The notes under the pieces were generated by a model. The model saw only the letters and a program-made list of their open reading frames with translations. It made no database searches and was not told the DNA's origin. A stretch of 64,000 nucleotides of DNA, from assembly GCF_009909145.1 (NCBI RefSeq), contig NZ_JAAAPJ010000001.1, positions 186,001-250,000 of the forward strand, in the 5' to 3' direction. The position numbers and the translations under genes were made by a program. Source of the DNA: Corallococcus silvisoli. Lineage in GTDB: Bacteria > Myxococcota > Myxococcia > Myxococcales > Myxococcaceae. Shown here piece after piece: positions 35,136 through 43,594 of the stretch; positions within the stretch are counted from its first letter, which is position 1; every line of letters begins with the position of its first letter.

Positions 35136-36236
35136 ATGACGACCTCCGTGGCCCTGTTGTCCTTGCTCCAGGCCTGGCCGGCGGCGCCCGCCGCCCCCGC
35201 GCCCACGGAGGCCGGTGCCTGTGACGCGTTGGTGAAGTCCGCTGTCCGCCACGGCCTCGCGGGCTTCGTCGAGCACGCGCTCGCCCGCGCGGACTGGCGG
35301 CTGACCCCGGACGCGCAGGCGCTGCTTCGCCGCGAGGCGCTGGCGGGCGCGGCGCGGGGCATGCGGGTGCGGGCGCTGCTCGCGAAGAGCCTCGCGGCCC
35401 TGGCGGAGGTGGGCGTGACGCCGGTGCTGCTCAAGGGCTACGGGCTCGCGCGCAGGCTCTACCCGGAGCCCCTCCAGCGGGCCACGACGGACGTGGATCT
35501 GCTCGTCGCGCGCGCCCGGGTGCTCTGCTCCGTGCACGCGCTGGAGGGGCTGGGCCTGACGACGAGGGCCGGGGACATGGACCGGGACGACACGCACCAC
35601 GTCGAGCTCTCCAGCCCCGACGGGCTGGTGGAGCTGCACTACCGCGCCCTCGCGGGCTACGGACAGGCGCTGGAGGGTGACGCGTTGGTGGCGCGGGCCC
35701 GGGACGCGGAGCTGGACGGCCAGCGCGTGCGCTACCTGTGCCCCGAGGACGAGGCCGTGTACCTGGCCTTGCACGCGAGCAATCACCTGCTGCAGCGGCT
35801 GGCATGGCTGTTCGACCTGAAGCTGCTGGCCAGGGCCCACCCCACGCTCGACTGGGACCGGGTGGTGACGCGCGCGAGGCAGAGCGGTCTGCCCCACCTG
35901 GTCTGGTACGCGTGGGACGCCGCGCACCGGCTCCTGGACGCGCCCGTGCCTCCCTGGGTGCTGAAGGCCCTGGCCCCGCCCCGGTGGCAGCGGGTGCTGG
36001 CGGTCCGGCTGTTCTCCGGGCCCCGGCTCGTGGAGGCGGAGCTCGCCCGGAGCAAGCCCGCGTGGGTCGCCGCGAAGCTCGCGCTGGCCCCCCGGGCAGG
36101 GCCCATGGTGCGGTACGCGCTGCGGCGGCTGCGGGGCTTCGGGGGCCCGCTCCGGAGCGCGCCGGAGGCAGGGGAACCCAGGCCCGTGCGCCCGCCAGGG
36201 CCACGAGCGGCCCGTCCCGGAGTGGGACGCGAGTGA
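35136..36236 (+). CDS. NTP_transf_5-type (uncharacterised) nucleotidyltransferase family protein
   Basis: 366 aa. The core motif VTPVLLKGYGLARRLYPEPL followed by ATTDVDLLVARA has the family's LKG...YP and D-x-D signature of polymerase-beta-like nucleotidyltransferases, near residues 92-122. Later VELHYRALAGYG and CPEDEAVYLALHASNH are also conserved in this family, which is common in polysaccharide loci but has no settled function. The C-terminus is Pro/Arg-rich. The start is 4 bases after the WecA-like gene stop, suggesting coupling. The second member of the family follows at 36317. Confidence 0.7.
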   Translation: MTTSVALLSLLQAWPAAPAAPAPTEAGACDALVKSAVRHGLAGFVEHALARADWRLTPDAQALLRREALAGAARGMRVRALLAKSLAALAEVGVTPVLLKGYGLARRLYPEPLQRATTDVDLLVARARVLCSVHALEGLGLTTRAGDMDRDDTHHVELSSPDGLVELHYRALAGYGQALEGDALVARARDAELDGQRVRYLCPEDEAVYLALHASNHLLQRLAWLFDLKLLARAHPTLDWDRVVTRARQSGLPHLVWYAWDAAHRLLDAPVPPWVLKALAPPRWQRVLAVRLFSGPRLVEAELARSKPAWVAAKLALAPRAGPMVRYALRRLRGFGGPLRSAPEAGEPRPVRPPGPRAARPGVGRE

Positions 36237-36316
36237 TGTCCAGGCCCCAGCTCCGCGTGCGCGCCGCAAGACGGTGATTGCGGCGGGCAGGCCCGGACCA
36301 TTAAAGGTGCCGCACC

Positions 36317-37288
36317 ATGGCGCCCAGCCTCCTCGATACCTTCCGGGTCCTGTCCTCCTTCGAGCCCCCGCGCGGAAAGCTCCGGGGCGCACCGTGGGAG
36401 GCCTATGTCGATTGGGCCATCTCGCAGGGGCTGGCACCGCTCGCGGCGTACAACCTGGAGTACCGGATGGGCGGGGGCGAGGCGCCGGAGTGGGCCCGCG
36501 ACCGGATGATGTCCATCTACACCGGCTCCGTGAACGACAACGTCATGAAGCTGGTGCACTTCAAGCGCATCGTGGACCAGCTGGAGGGCCGCAAGCTGCT
36601 GCTCCTGGGCGGCGCCGCCTTCGCGGAGGCGCTCTATCCGCACGTGGGCTTCCGGCCCGTGCTGGACATCCAGGTGCTGGTGCGCCGCATGGACGTGGAC
36701 GGCTTCGCCGGCTACCTGTCCAACCACGAGTTCGTCCCCGAAGCGGACACCACGAACAGCGGCGCCGCGCGCGTGGTGTCCGACGGCCGCACCCCCATCT
36801 ACCTGTACGCGGACGTGCTGGGCGCGAGCCGACGTGAGCAGTTGGCCGGCATCTTCGACCGCGCGCGACCCATGAAGGTCTACGGGCAGTCCGTCTTCCG
36901 TCCGGAGCTGGAGGACGCGCTGCTGCTCACCGCGCTGGACCAGGCCCACCACGGCTACGACGTGCCGTGGCTGTCGTACGTGGACCTGCGGGAGCTCATC
37001 ACCGGCGCCACGTGGATGGGCGGCGTGTATTCGCGTCCCCTGGACGTCCCGGCGCTGCTGACGCGCGCGGAGGCGTTCGGCCTGGAGCGCGCCCTCTACA
37101 CGTCGCTCGCCATCGTCGCGCGGTTGTTCCCGGAAGCGGAGGGCGCGGCCACCGCCGCCTTCCCTCCGCTGCGCCGCGCGACCCGGGAGCTGCTGGACCG
37201 GGGGGTGGTGGGTCCGGTGAGCACCCCCGGGCGTTCTTCCGCGTTGAGAGGCGTGGACCGGCTGCGCCGCCTTCTCACGGGGCGATGA
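36317..37288 (+). CDS. NTP_transf_5-like protein with degenerate active site
   Basis: 323 aa and shares the same layout as the preceding gene: KLLLLGGAAFAEALYPHVGF and then RPVLDIQVLVRRMD. The usual D-x-D is changed to D-I-Q, and the lysine of the LKG motif is replaced by Gly. The C-terminal helices (DALLLTALDQAHHGYD) match the family. It is probably a catalytically altered partner or regulator of the upstream protein. The ATG follows AAAGGTG with an 8-base spacer. The family assignment rests on pattern likeness and position. Confidence 0.6.
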   Translation: MAPSLLDTFRVLSSFEPPRGKLRGAPWEAYVDWAISQGLAPLAAYNLEYRMGGGEAPEWARDRMMSIYTGSVNDNVMKLVHFKRIVDQLEGRKLLLLGGAAFAEALYPHVGFRPVLDIQVLVRRMDVDGFAGYLSNHEFVPEADTTNSGAARVVSDGRTPIYLYADVLGASRREQLAGIFDRARPMKVYGQSVFRPELEDALLLTALDQAHHGYDVPWLSYVDLRELITGATWMGGVYSRPLDVPALLTRAEAFGLERALYTSLAIVARLFPEAEGAATAAFPPLRRATRELLDRGVVGPVSTPGRSSALRGVDRLRRLLTGR

Positions 37289-37392
37289 GGCTGTCCGGCC
37301 GCTCGGCGTCCATCGCCCCCGGGCTTTCTTTCGGTGCGCCTGTCGGCGTATGAGTTCATGACGCCACCTGTCGAAACCAGGACACTTCAAGA

Positions 37393-38691
37393 ATGCGCAT
37401 TGCCATTATCGGATCGGGCTACGTCGGACTCGTCGCGGGTACCTGTTTCGCGGACTCGGGCAACGACGTCGCATGCGTGGACATCGACGAGCGGAAGATC
37501 CGCATGCTCCAGGATGGGCAGGTCCCCATCTACGAGCCGGGTCTGGAGGAGCTGATCCGCAAGAACGTGAAGGAGAAGCGCCTCACGTTCACGACGAACC
37601 TGGCGGAGGGCGTGGCGAATGCCCAGGCCGTGTTCATCGCGGTGGGCACGCCGGAGGGCGAGAGCGGCGAAGCGGACCTCCAGTACGTGCTCGCGGCGGC
37701 GCAGCAGATTGGCCGCGCGATGAAGCAGTACACGGTGGTGGTGGACAAGAGCACCGTGCCGGTGGGGACCGCGGACAAGGTGCGCGACGCCATCTCCAAG
37801 GTGACGCAGGTGGAGTTCGACGTCGTGTCCAACCCGGAGTTCCTCAAGGAGGGCGCCGCGCTGGACGACTTCCTCAAGCCGGACCGCGTCGTCATTGGCG
37901 CGGACTCCGAGCGGGCCCGGCAGCTGATGGGAGAGCTCTACGCGCCGTTCGTGCGCACGGAGAACCCCATCCTGTTCATGGACACGCGCTCCGCGGAGCT
38001 GACGAAGTACGCGGCCAACGCGATGCTGGCGACGCGCATCTCCTTCATGAACGACGTGGCCGCGCTCTGCGAGAAGGTGGGCGCGGACGTGGACTTCGTG
38101 CGCAAGGGCCTGGGCGCGGACAAGCGCATCGGCTACCCGTTCCTCTTCCCGGGGGTGGGCTACGGCGGCTCCTGCTTCCCCAAGGACGTGAAGGCGCTGG
38201 TCACCACGGCGCGTGAGTACGGCCTGGAGCTGGACCTGCTGCGCGCGGTGGAGCGCACCAACGAGCGCCAGAAGAAGCTGCTGGTGAGCAAGGCCGTGAA
38301 GCACTACGGGTCGCTGGAGGGCAAGAAGTTCGGCGTCTGGGGGCTGGCGTTCAAGCCGAAGACGGACGACATGCGCGAGGCGCCGGCCATCGAGGTCATC
38401 GAAGGCCTCATCGGCAAGGGCGCGCAGGTGATCGCCCATGACCCGGTGGCCGCGCACGCGTCCAAGCGCGTCTTCGGCGACCGCATCCGCTACGCGGACG
38501 TGCCCTACGACGCGCTGGAGGGCGTGGACGGCCTGTTCGTCGTCACCGAGTGGAACGAGTTCCGCCACCCGGACTTCGCGCGCATGAAGTCGCTGATGAA
38601 GTCGCCGGTGGTCTTCGACGGCCGCAACATCTTCCAGCCCGCGCGCATGCGTGAGCAGGGCTTCACCTACTTCGGCATCGGCCGTCGATGA
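37393..38691 (+). CDS. ugd: UDP-glucose 6-dehydrogenase
   Basis: 432 aa, normal length. It oxidises UDP-glucose to UDP-glucuronate with two NAD+. The Rossmann motif GSGYVGLVAGTCFADSG begins at residue 7, the central helix has ELTKYAANAMLATRISF, the catalytic Cys is in GYGGSCFPKD near residue 260, and the C-terminal UDP-binding domain has GLAFKPKTDDMREAP. UDP-ManNAc dehydrogenase is the close alternative, but the spacing fits Ugd. Presence in the locus suggests a uronic acid or derived sugar in the polysaccharide. A 104-base gap precedes it, with no obvious promoter and only AGGA 14 bases before the ATG. The stop overlaps the acyltransferase start (ATGA). Confidence 0.92.
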   Translation: MRIAIIGSGYVGLVAGTCFADSGNDVACVDIDERKIRMLQDGQVPIYEPGLEELIRKNVKEKRLTFTTNLAEGVANAQAVFIAVGTPEGESGEADLQYVLAAAQQIGRAMKQYTVVVDKSTVPVGTADKVRDAISKVTQVEFDVVSNPEFLKEGAALDDFLKPDRVVIGADSERARQLMGELYAPFVRTENPILFMDTRSAELTKYAANAMLATRISFMNDVAALCEKVGADVDFVRKGLGADKRIGYPFLFPGVGYGGSCFPKDVKALVTTAREYGLELDLLRAVERTNERQKKLLVSKAVKHYGSLEGKKFGVWGLAFKPKTDDMREAPAIEVIEGLIGKGAQVIAHDPVAAHASKRVFGDRIRYADVPYDALEGVDGLFVVTEWNEFRHPDFARMKSLMKSPVVFDGRNIFQPARMREQGFTYFGIGRR

Positions 38692-39878
38692 AGCAGCAGC
38701 CGGGTGGCGCGCTGGATGCGTTGACGGGGCTGCGCTTCCTGGCGGCCCTGCACGTGGTGCTCTTCCACTTCGGGACCGCGTGCCTGAAGGACGTGGCGCC
38801 GGAGTGGGTGGTCCACCTGGTGGGCTCCGGCTACGCCTCCGTGGGGGTGTTCTTCCTGCTGTCCGGCTTCGTGCTCGCGTACAACTACGTGGACGCGGGC
38901 GGCGGGATGGGGACCGCGCCCCGGGCCTTCTGGAGCGCGCGCGTGGCGCGCGTCTACCCGGTGTTCCTGCTGATGTTCCTGCTGTCTGCGGCGCCCACCA
39001 TGGGGGCGTCGCTGGCGGTGAACTCGCTGCCGGTCGCCGCCGCGAAGCTGGGCACCGCGGGCCTCACCACGCTGGCGCTGCTCCAGGCCTGGGTGCCCCG
39101 GCTGGCGCTCTACTGGAACCCGCCGTCCTGGTCCGTGTCGGTGGAGGCCTTCTTCTACGCGGTGTTCCCCGCGCTGGCCCGGCGGCTGGCGCCCTTCCGG
39201 GGCGCGCGGATGACGGCGGCCCTGGTGGGGGTGTGGCTGCTCGGGCTGGTGCCGCCGGTGCTCTACGTGGCCCTGCGTCCGGACGGGCCGGGCACGCTGG
39301 ACGTGGCGTTCACGGGCCTCTGGCTGTCGGTGGTGAAGTTCAACCCGCTGCTGCGCCTGCCGGAGTTCCTCCTGGGCGTGCTCCTGGGGCTCGTCTTCGT
39401 GCGGGAGCGGGCGGCCTCCCGCCCTCCGCGCTCCGGCGCGGTGATGGCGCTGGCGGGCGCGGCGCTGCTGCTCGCGGGGTTCTCCCAGGGTGGGTGGATC
39501 CCGTATCCGCTGATGCACAACGCGCTGCTGGCGCCCGCGTCCGCGCTGCTGGTGTACGGGCTCGCGCGGGGCGGAGGCCCCCTGGGCCGGCTGCTCGCGC
39601 GGCCGTGGCTGGTGCACCTGGGCGGGGCCAGCTACGCGCTGTACCTGCTCCAGTACCCGGTCAGCGAGTTCGTGCACTGGCTGGAGCGCTACGTGGACCT
39701 GACGTCGCCCTCGCGCTTCCTGGCCGTGCTGTTGGTGGTGCTGGTGCCGGCGTCCGTGGCGGTGCACCGGTGGGTGGAGACGCCGTGGCGCGCGAAGGTG
39801 AAGCGCGGGCTCCAGCCGTGGGTGGAGGGCGGGGACTCCGCGCGGGCGGCTCCGGCGCGGATGGCACCGGGAGCGTAG
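38688..39878 (+). CDS. acyltransferase 3 (OafA/YrhL type), glycan O-acyltransferase
   Basis: 396 aa with about 10 helices. The family signature is at the N-terminus: LDALTGLRFLAALHVVLFHF, with the catalytic His of the (R/K)FLAALxVVxFH pattern, and then VGVFFLLSGFVLAYNY. It transfers acetyl or another acyl group to sugars on the periplasmic side. The start overlaps the ugd stop (ATGA). This would account for O-acetylation of the exported polysaccharide. It is followed by a hairpin terminator. Confidence 0.88.
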   Translation: MKQQPGGALDALTGLRFLAALHVVLFHFGTACLKDVAPEWVVHLVGSGYASVGVFFLLSGFVLAYNYVDAGGGMGTAPRAFWSARVARVYPVFLLMFLLSAAPTMGASLAVNSLPVAAAKLGTAGLTTLALLQAWVPRLALYWNPPSWSVSVEAFFYAVFPALARRLAPFRGARMTAALVGVWLLGLVPPVLYVALRPDGPGTLDVAFTGLWLSVVKFNPLLRLPEFLLGVLLGLVFVRERAASRPPRSGAVMALAGAALLLAGFSQGGWIPYPLMHNALLAPASALLVYGLARGGGPLGRLLARPWLVHLGGASYALYLLQYPVSEFVHWLERYVDLTSPSRFLAVLLVVLVPASVAVHRWVETPWRAKVKRGLQPWVEGGDSARAAPARMAPGA

Positions 39879-39895
39879 GTCCGCGGGCGGGCCCC

Positions 39896-39918
39896 GCGCC
39901 GTCGTCAGCGGACGGCGC
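39896..39918. terminator. bidirectional hairpin between acyltransferase and small lipoprotein genes
   Basis: GCGCCGTC, seven-base loop, GACGGCGC: a perfect 8-bp stem filling most of the 40 bases between two convergent stops. Confidence 0.5.
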
Positions 39919-40194
39919 TCAGCGCGCGAGACCGCAGGCCTTCTTGCCTTCCTCGGTCTCGATGGTGCGGCAGTCGCAGCCGTCGAGCTTCGCCTCGCAG
40001 GCGAGCTCATCCTCGGCGGTGGGCTCCACGCGCTTCTCTTCGTCGGCGGCGCGCTGCCGGCAGGACTGCTTCTCCACCGAGTTCAAGGCGCACTCACAGA
40101 GCTTCTCGGACAGCTCGCGGCAACTGCTCTTGCACGCGGTGAGTCCGGAGAGGGAAGCGCAGAGGACGGCGGCGGTAAGCAGGAAGCGACGCAT
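39919..40194 (-). CDS. small Cys-rich lipoprotein, function unknown
   Basis: 91 aa, not a recognised family. A signal peptide with lipobox LTAC makes Cys21 the lipidated residue. Eight more Cys follow at 25, 33, 35, 45, 66, 73, 75 and 87, enough for four disulfides, in an otherwise Glu-rich sequence. The ATG at 40194 (MRRFLLTAAV) is chosen since it gives a clean signal peptide; 13 upstream codons do not. It is antisense-oriented between two polysaccharide genes and divergent from the polymerase gene by 175 bases, which hold a short CCTCCC-TGGA-GGGAGG hairpin at 40274-40289. Confidence 0.65.
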   Translation of the reverse strand: MRRFLLTAAVLCASLSGLTACKSSCRELSEKLCECALNSVEKQSCRQRAADEEKRVEPTAEDELACEAKLDGCDCRTIETEEGKKACGLAR

Positions 40195-40369
40195 GGGGTC
40201 GGGCGAAGATGCCAGATGGGTCCCCGGATGCAAGCGGTGTCCCGGTGGGCCCGTTCATTCGGTGGCCCTGAAGCCTCCCTGGAGGGAGGAGGCGTCCGGG
40301 CGGCGTGTCCCCTGGCTGGGAGGACGGGGCCGGGGCGCGTGACGGGCGTGACATACTCGCGCGCCTCGC

Positions 40370-42979
40370 ATGGCTCCTGGCCCTCTCCGCGTCTCCCGGT
40401 ACACGGTCCTCGCCGAAGCGGCGCTCGCGGCGCTGGTGGTCCTGGGGCCGGCGGCGCTGGGCGGAGCGGCACCCTGGGTGTCCTGGCCCCTGTGCGTGCT
40501 GTCCGGGGCCGCGGCGGTGCTGGCCTTCGTGGGCGCGCGGCGGCAGCGGGAGACGCCGCGCGTGCCGTTGCTGGCGGCGCCGCTGGTGGGGGGCGTGGTG
40601 CTGTGCGCGCTCCAGCTCGTGCCGCTGCCGCCGGGGGTGCTGAAGTACGTGAGCCCGGAGGCCTTCGCGCTGCGCGAGGACGTGCTCGTGCCGCTGGGGC
40701 TCGAGGGGCTGCGGCCGGTGTCGCTGGATCCGTCCGCCACGTGGCGCGAGCTGGCGAAGCACGCGGCGTATCTGCTGACGTTCGTCGCGGCGGCGCAGGT
40801 GTGCCGCGCGCGGGCGTCGCGGCAGCGGCTGCTCGCGGTGCTGGCCTTCACGGGCGCGGCGGTGGCGCTGGTGGGGTTGGGGCACGCGCTCTTCGGCGTG
40901 GAGACGCTGTTCGGCCTGCGGGCCTACGTGCACGCGCGACCTCCGCTGGTGACGCCGTTTGGAAATCCGAACCACCTGGCCGGGTTCCTGGGCCTGTGCG
41001 CGACGGTGGCGGTGGGGCTCGCGCTGTCGAAGCAGCCGCGCTCGCGGGCGTGGCCCTTCGCGATGGCGGCGCTCGTCTCTGGCGTGGGCGTGCTGCTGTC
41101 GCTGTCGCGCGCGGGCATCGTGTTCCTGGTCTTCGGACAGGTGCTGCTCGCGGCGTGGCTGCTGAAGCAGCGGCGCGAGGCACGCACTCCCGCGCGGCCC
41201 GCGTGGGGCCGGGGCGCGGCGGTGTTGCTGGGCCTGCTGGCGATGGTGTCCGTGGGCGTGTCCCTGGCGGCGGATCAGCTGTGGGCGGAGGCGCGCAGCG
41301 TGGACGGCGTGGAGGCCCTGGGCCGCGGCAAGATGGAGCCGTGGCCGATGATGGCCCGCGCGGCCAGCGCCTTCCCGGTGCTGGGCATGGGCCGCGGCGC
41401 GTTCGAGGCCGCCTTCCCGCGCTACCAGACCGAACCCAACCCCAACACCTTCACGCACCCGGAGAACGGGGTGCTGCAGGTGGCGGCGGAGTGGGGCGTG
41501 CCCGGGCTGCTGCTCCTGGGGCTGGGCGTCTGGGCCTTCGTCCGTCGCGTGCGGCGCGAGGACCATGGCCCCGTGGAGCTGGCGGTGCTGTCGGGCGTGG
41601 CGGCCCTGGGACTGCACAACCTCTTCGACTTCAGCCTGGAGCTGCCGGCGTGCGCGGTGGCGGTGGCGGTGGTGCTGGGCGCGGTGGCGAGGCCTCGCGA
41701 CGCGGAGCGCGGCGTGGCGCGACGGACGCGCATGGGCGCGGTGCCCACCGGTCCCGCGCTGGCCCTGGCGGCGGCGCTCACGGCGGTGATGCTCCTCGCG
41801 CTCGTGTCGGGCCGCCGGAGGATGGCGGACGCGGAGGCCCTGCTGGCGGAGCGCGTGACGGCCCATCCTGCGAGCGCGGAGGTGCGCGCGCTGGGGCTCC
41901 AGCTCATCGACGTGCACCCGGCGGACTACCTGTTGTACCGGCTGGTGGCGATGGCCTCCGTGGCGGACGGGGCGACGGGCGCGAGGGACGCGCTGACCTT
42001 CGTCAACCACGCGCTGTACCTCCGGCCGCTGGATGCGCCGTCGCACCGCGTGGCGGCGCGGGCGCTGCTACACCTGGGCCGCCGCGCGCAGGCCTTCCTG
42101 GAGTACCGCCTCGCGCACGACGCGGGTGACACGCGCGTGCTGCTCACCGAAGCGGTGCCCCTGGCGCGCACCCTGGAGGAGCTCGAGACCCTGACCCCCG
42201 AGTCCCCGGGACAGGCCTCGGAGCTGGCCGGGGCGCTGCTCGCCGAGCCCGCGCGTCGCGCCCTGGGGCTCACGTGGCTCGCCTGGGCGCGCGAGCACTT
42301 CGAGGGCCGGCCCGAGGCCACCGCGCTCTGGGTGCGCGAGGCGCGCGGCCAGCTCGCCCAGGGGAACCTCCCAGCGGCGGAGGCGGCGTGCGCGGAGGTG
42401 GAGCGGCGCGCTCCGGATGTCCTGCCCACGCACCTGTTGCGCGCGGACCTGTGGCGCGCGCAGGGCAAGCAGGCCGAAGCCCTCCAGTCCCTGGAATCGC
42501 TCGCGAAGCGCTTCCCCCAGGACGTGGAGCTGGCCTTCACCCTTTCCACACGGCAGCAGGAGGCAGGCCTCCTGCGCCGGTCCCGGGACACGCTGGCCGT
42601 GGTGGCGCCGTACCTGACGGACACTCGCCAGCGCGCCCGCCTGCTGTCCCTGGAGGCGGACAGCTTCGAGCGCGAAGGCCTGCTGGCCCGTGCGCTGGAG
42701 CAGCGCCGCTCGGTCGTGGGGTTGCTGCCAGGACCGGAGAGCCACTTCGCGGTGGCTCGCTTGCAAGAGCTGCTGTCGCGCTACGACGCGGCGGCGCGCT
42801 CGGTGCACGAGGGCCTTCGGCTCATGGGGCAGGGCGACACGCGGCGCGCGGAGGCGGAGGCCTGGGCGGCGCGGTTGGAGGAGCGCGAGCGTGCGCTGGT
42901 GGACGCACGTCAGCGGGACCTGTTGGAGGCCCCGAAGGCTCAGGCGGACGCGCCCGAGTCCTCGATGGGAGCGCCGTAG
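40370..42979 (+). CDS. O-antigen polymerase/ligase domain protein with C-terminal TPR region
   Basis: 869 aa. About 12 helices fill residues 1-470, with the Wzy_C periplasmic segment between helices (PWPMMARAASAFPVLGMGRG, then NPNTFTHPENGVLQVAAEWG). This is the conserved R...H pattern of O-antigen ligases and polymerases. After a final helix (about 465-485) come some 380 residues of TPR-like helical repeats, for example PDVLPTHLLRADLWRAQGKQ, presumably periplasmic. Long Wzy proteins with TPR tails are found in myxobacteria. No ribosome binding site is clear; CATACT lies just upstream. The 3' end overlaps the convergent ybaK-like gene by 40 bases. Confidence 0.78.
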   Translation: MAPGPLRVSRYTVLAEAALAALVVLGPAALGGAAPWVSWPLCVLSGAAAVLAFVGARRQRETPRVPLLAAPLVGGVVLCALQLVPLPPGVLKYVSPEAFALREDVLVPLGLEGLRPVSLDPSATWRELAKHAAYLLTFVAAAQVCRARASRQRLLAVLAFTGAAVALVGLGHALFGVETLFGLRAYVHARPPLVTPFGNPNHLAGFLGLCATVAVGLALSKQPRSRAWPFAMAALVSGVGVLLSLSRAGIVFLVFGQVLLAAWLLKQRREARTPARPAWGRGAAVLLGLLAMVSVGVSLAADQLWAEARSVDGVEALGRGKMEPWPMMARAASAFPVLGMGRGAFEAAFPRYQTEPNPNTFTHPENGVLQVAAEWGVPGLLLLGLGVWAFVRRVRREDHGPVELAVLSGVAALGLHNLFDFSLELPACAVAVAVVLGAVARPRDAERGVARRTRMGAVPTGPALALAAALTAVMLLALVSGRRRMADAEALLAERVTAHPASAEVRALGLQLIDVHPADYLLYRLVAMASVADGATGARDALTFVNHALYLRPLDAPSHRVAARALLHLGRRAQAFLEYRLAHDAGDTRVLLTEAVPLARTLEELETLTPESPGQASELAGALLAEPARRALGLTWLAWAREHFEGRPEATALWVREARGQLAQGNLPAAEAACAEVERRAPDVLPTHLLRADLWRAQGKQAEALQSLESLAKRFPQDVELAFTLSTRQQEAGLLRRSRDTLAVVAPYLTDTRQRARLLSLEADSFEREGLLARALEQRRSVVGLLPGPESHFAVARLQELLSRYDAAARSVHEGLRLMGQGDTRRAEAEAWAARLEERERALVDARQRDLLEAPKAQADAPESSMGAP

Positions 42980-43461
42980 GTCGCCTTCTCCACCGCGGTC
43001 GGCTGGATGAAGGACGCGACCAGCGGCCACTCCAGGCGCGCGAAGTCCTGGAAGCGCATCTCCAGGGCCTCCTCGTGCGAACCGGCGCGGAACAGCAGTC
43101 GCTCGTTGATGCTGAGCGATTCATCCAGCGCCACGGGCAGGCCGTACAGCTCTCCGAATGGCGGCTCCGCGCCGGGCTCGCAGCCCGGAAAGTGGTCGAT
43201 GAACTCGGACTCGGCGGCGAGCCGCGCGGTGCGCACATCCAGCGTGTCGCGCACCAGCCGCAGGTCCAGGCTCGCCAGCGCGGGCACGACGACGATCCAG
43301 GGCTGCCGGTTGGCCAGCACGATGACGGACTTCGCGACGCGCCAGCCCGGCACGTTGAGGACGCCCACGAGCTCCATCGCGGTCACGGCTCTGTCGTGGG
43401 CGTACCGCTCGAAGGGGACGCGGTGGCGCCGCAGGTAGTTTTGGATGGCGGTCGGAATCAT
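42940..43461 (-). CDS. YbaK/ProX-type aminoacyl-tRNA deacylase domain protein
   Basis: 173 aa. YbaK family proteins hydrolyse mischarged tRNA in trans. The start MIPTAIQNYLRRHRVPFERYAHDRAVT, shown here in outline, is the usual N-terminal pattern, followed by WRVAKSVIVLANRQPWIVVV with the conserved Lys of the active site, and EPPFGELYGLPVALDESL, the family's (G/P)PFG...D pattern. The ATG at 43461 lies 8 bases after a ten-base AAGGAGGTGA, a full complement of the 16S tail. Its last 40 bases overlap the end of the convergent polymerase gene. It follows astB, but a strong hairpin separates them. Confidence 0.82.
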   Translation of the reverse strand: MIPTAIQNYLRRHRVPFERYAHDRAVTAMELVGVLNVPGWRVAKSVIVLANRQPWIVVVPALASLDLRLVRDTLDVRTARLAAESEFIDHFPGCEPGAEPPFGELYGLPVALDESLSINERLLFRAGSHEEALEMRFQDFARLEWPLVASFIQPTAVEKATYGAPIEDSGASA

Positions 43462-43469
43462 GGGGGACG

Positions 43470-43490
43470 TCACCTCCTTGACAGTCAAGG
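43470..43490 (-). promoter_or_regulatory. extended Shine-Dalgarno inside a palindrome, ybaK-like gene
   Basis: The minus strand has CCTTGACTGTCAAGG (a 15-base palindrome) running directly into AAGGAGGTGA. Outer bases CACC and GGTG can also pair, so the ribosome site can be closed in a hairpin 8 bases before the ATG. Confidence 0.55.
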
Positions 43491-43540
43491 TGTGTCCGGA
43501 CGACGCGAGCGGCCATGCGCCGCCGAGCGCAGGCGGGCGG

Positions 43541-43577
43541 GCCTGCCCTCGGACGTCTGGCGTGACGGAGGGCAGGC
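43541..43577 (-). terminator. hairpin terminator after astB
   Basis: GCCTGCCCTC, 17-base loop, GAGGGCAGGC: a perfect 10-bp stem starting 18 bases after the astB stop. No T-run follows. Confidence 0.5.
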
Positions 43578-43594
43578 AGGAGGACAGGCTCACG

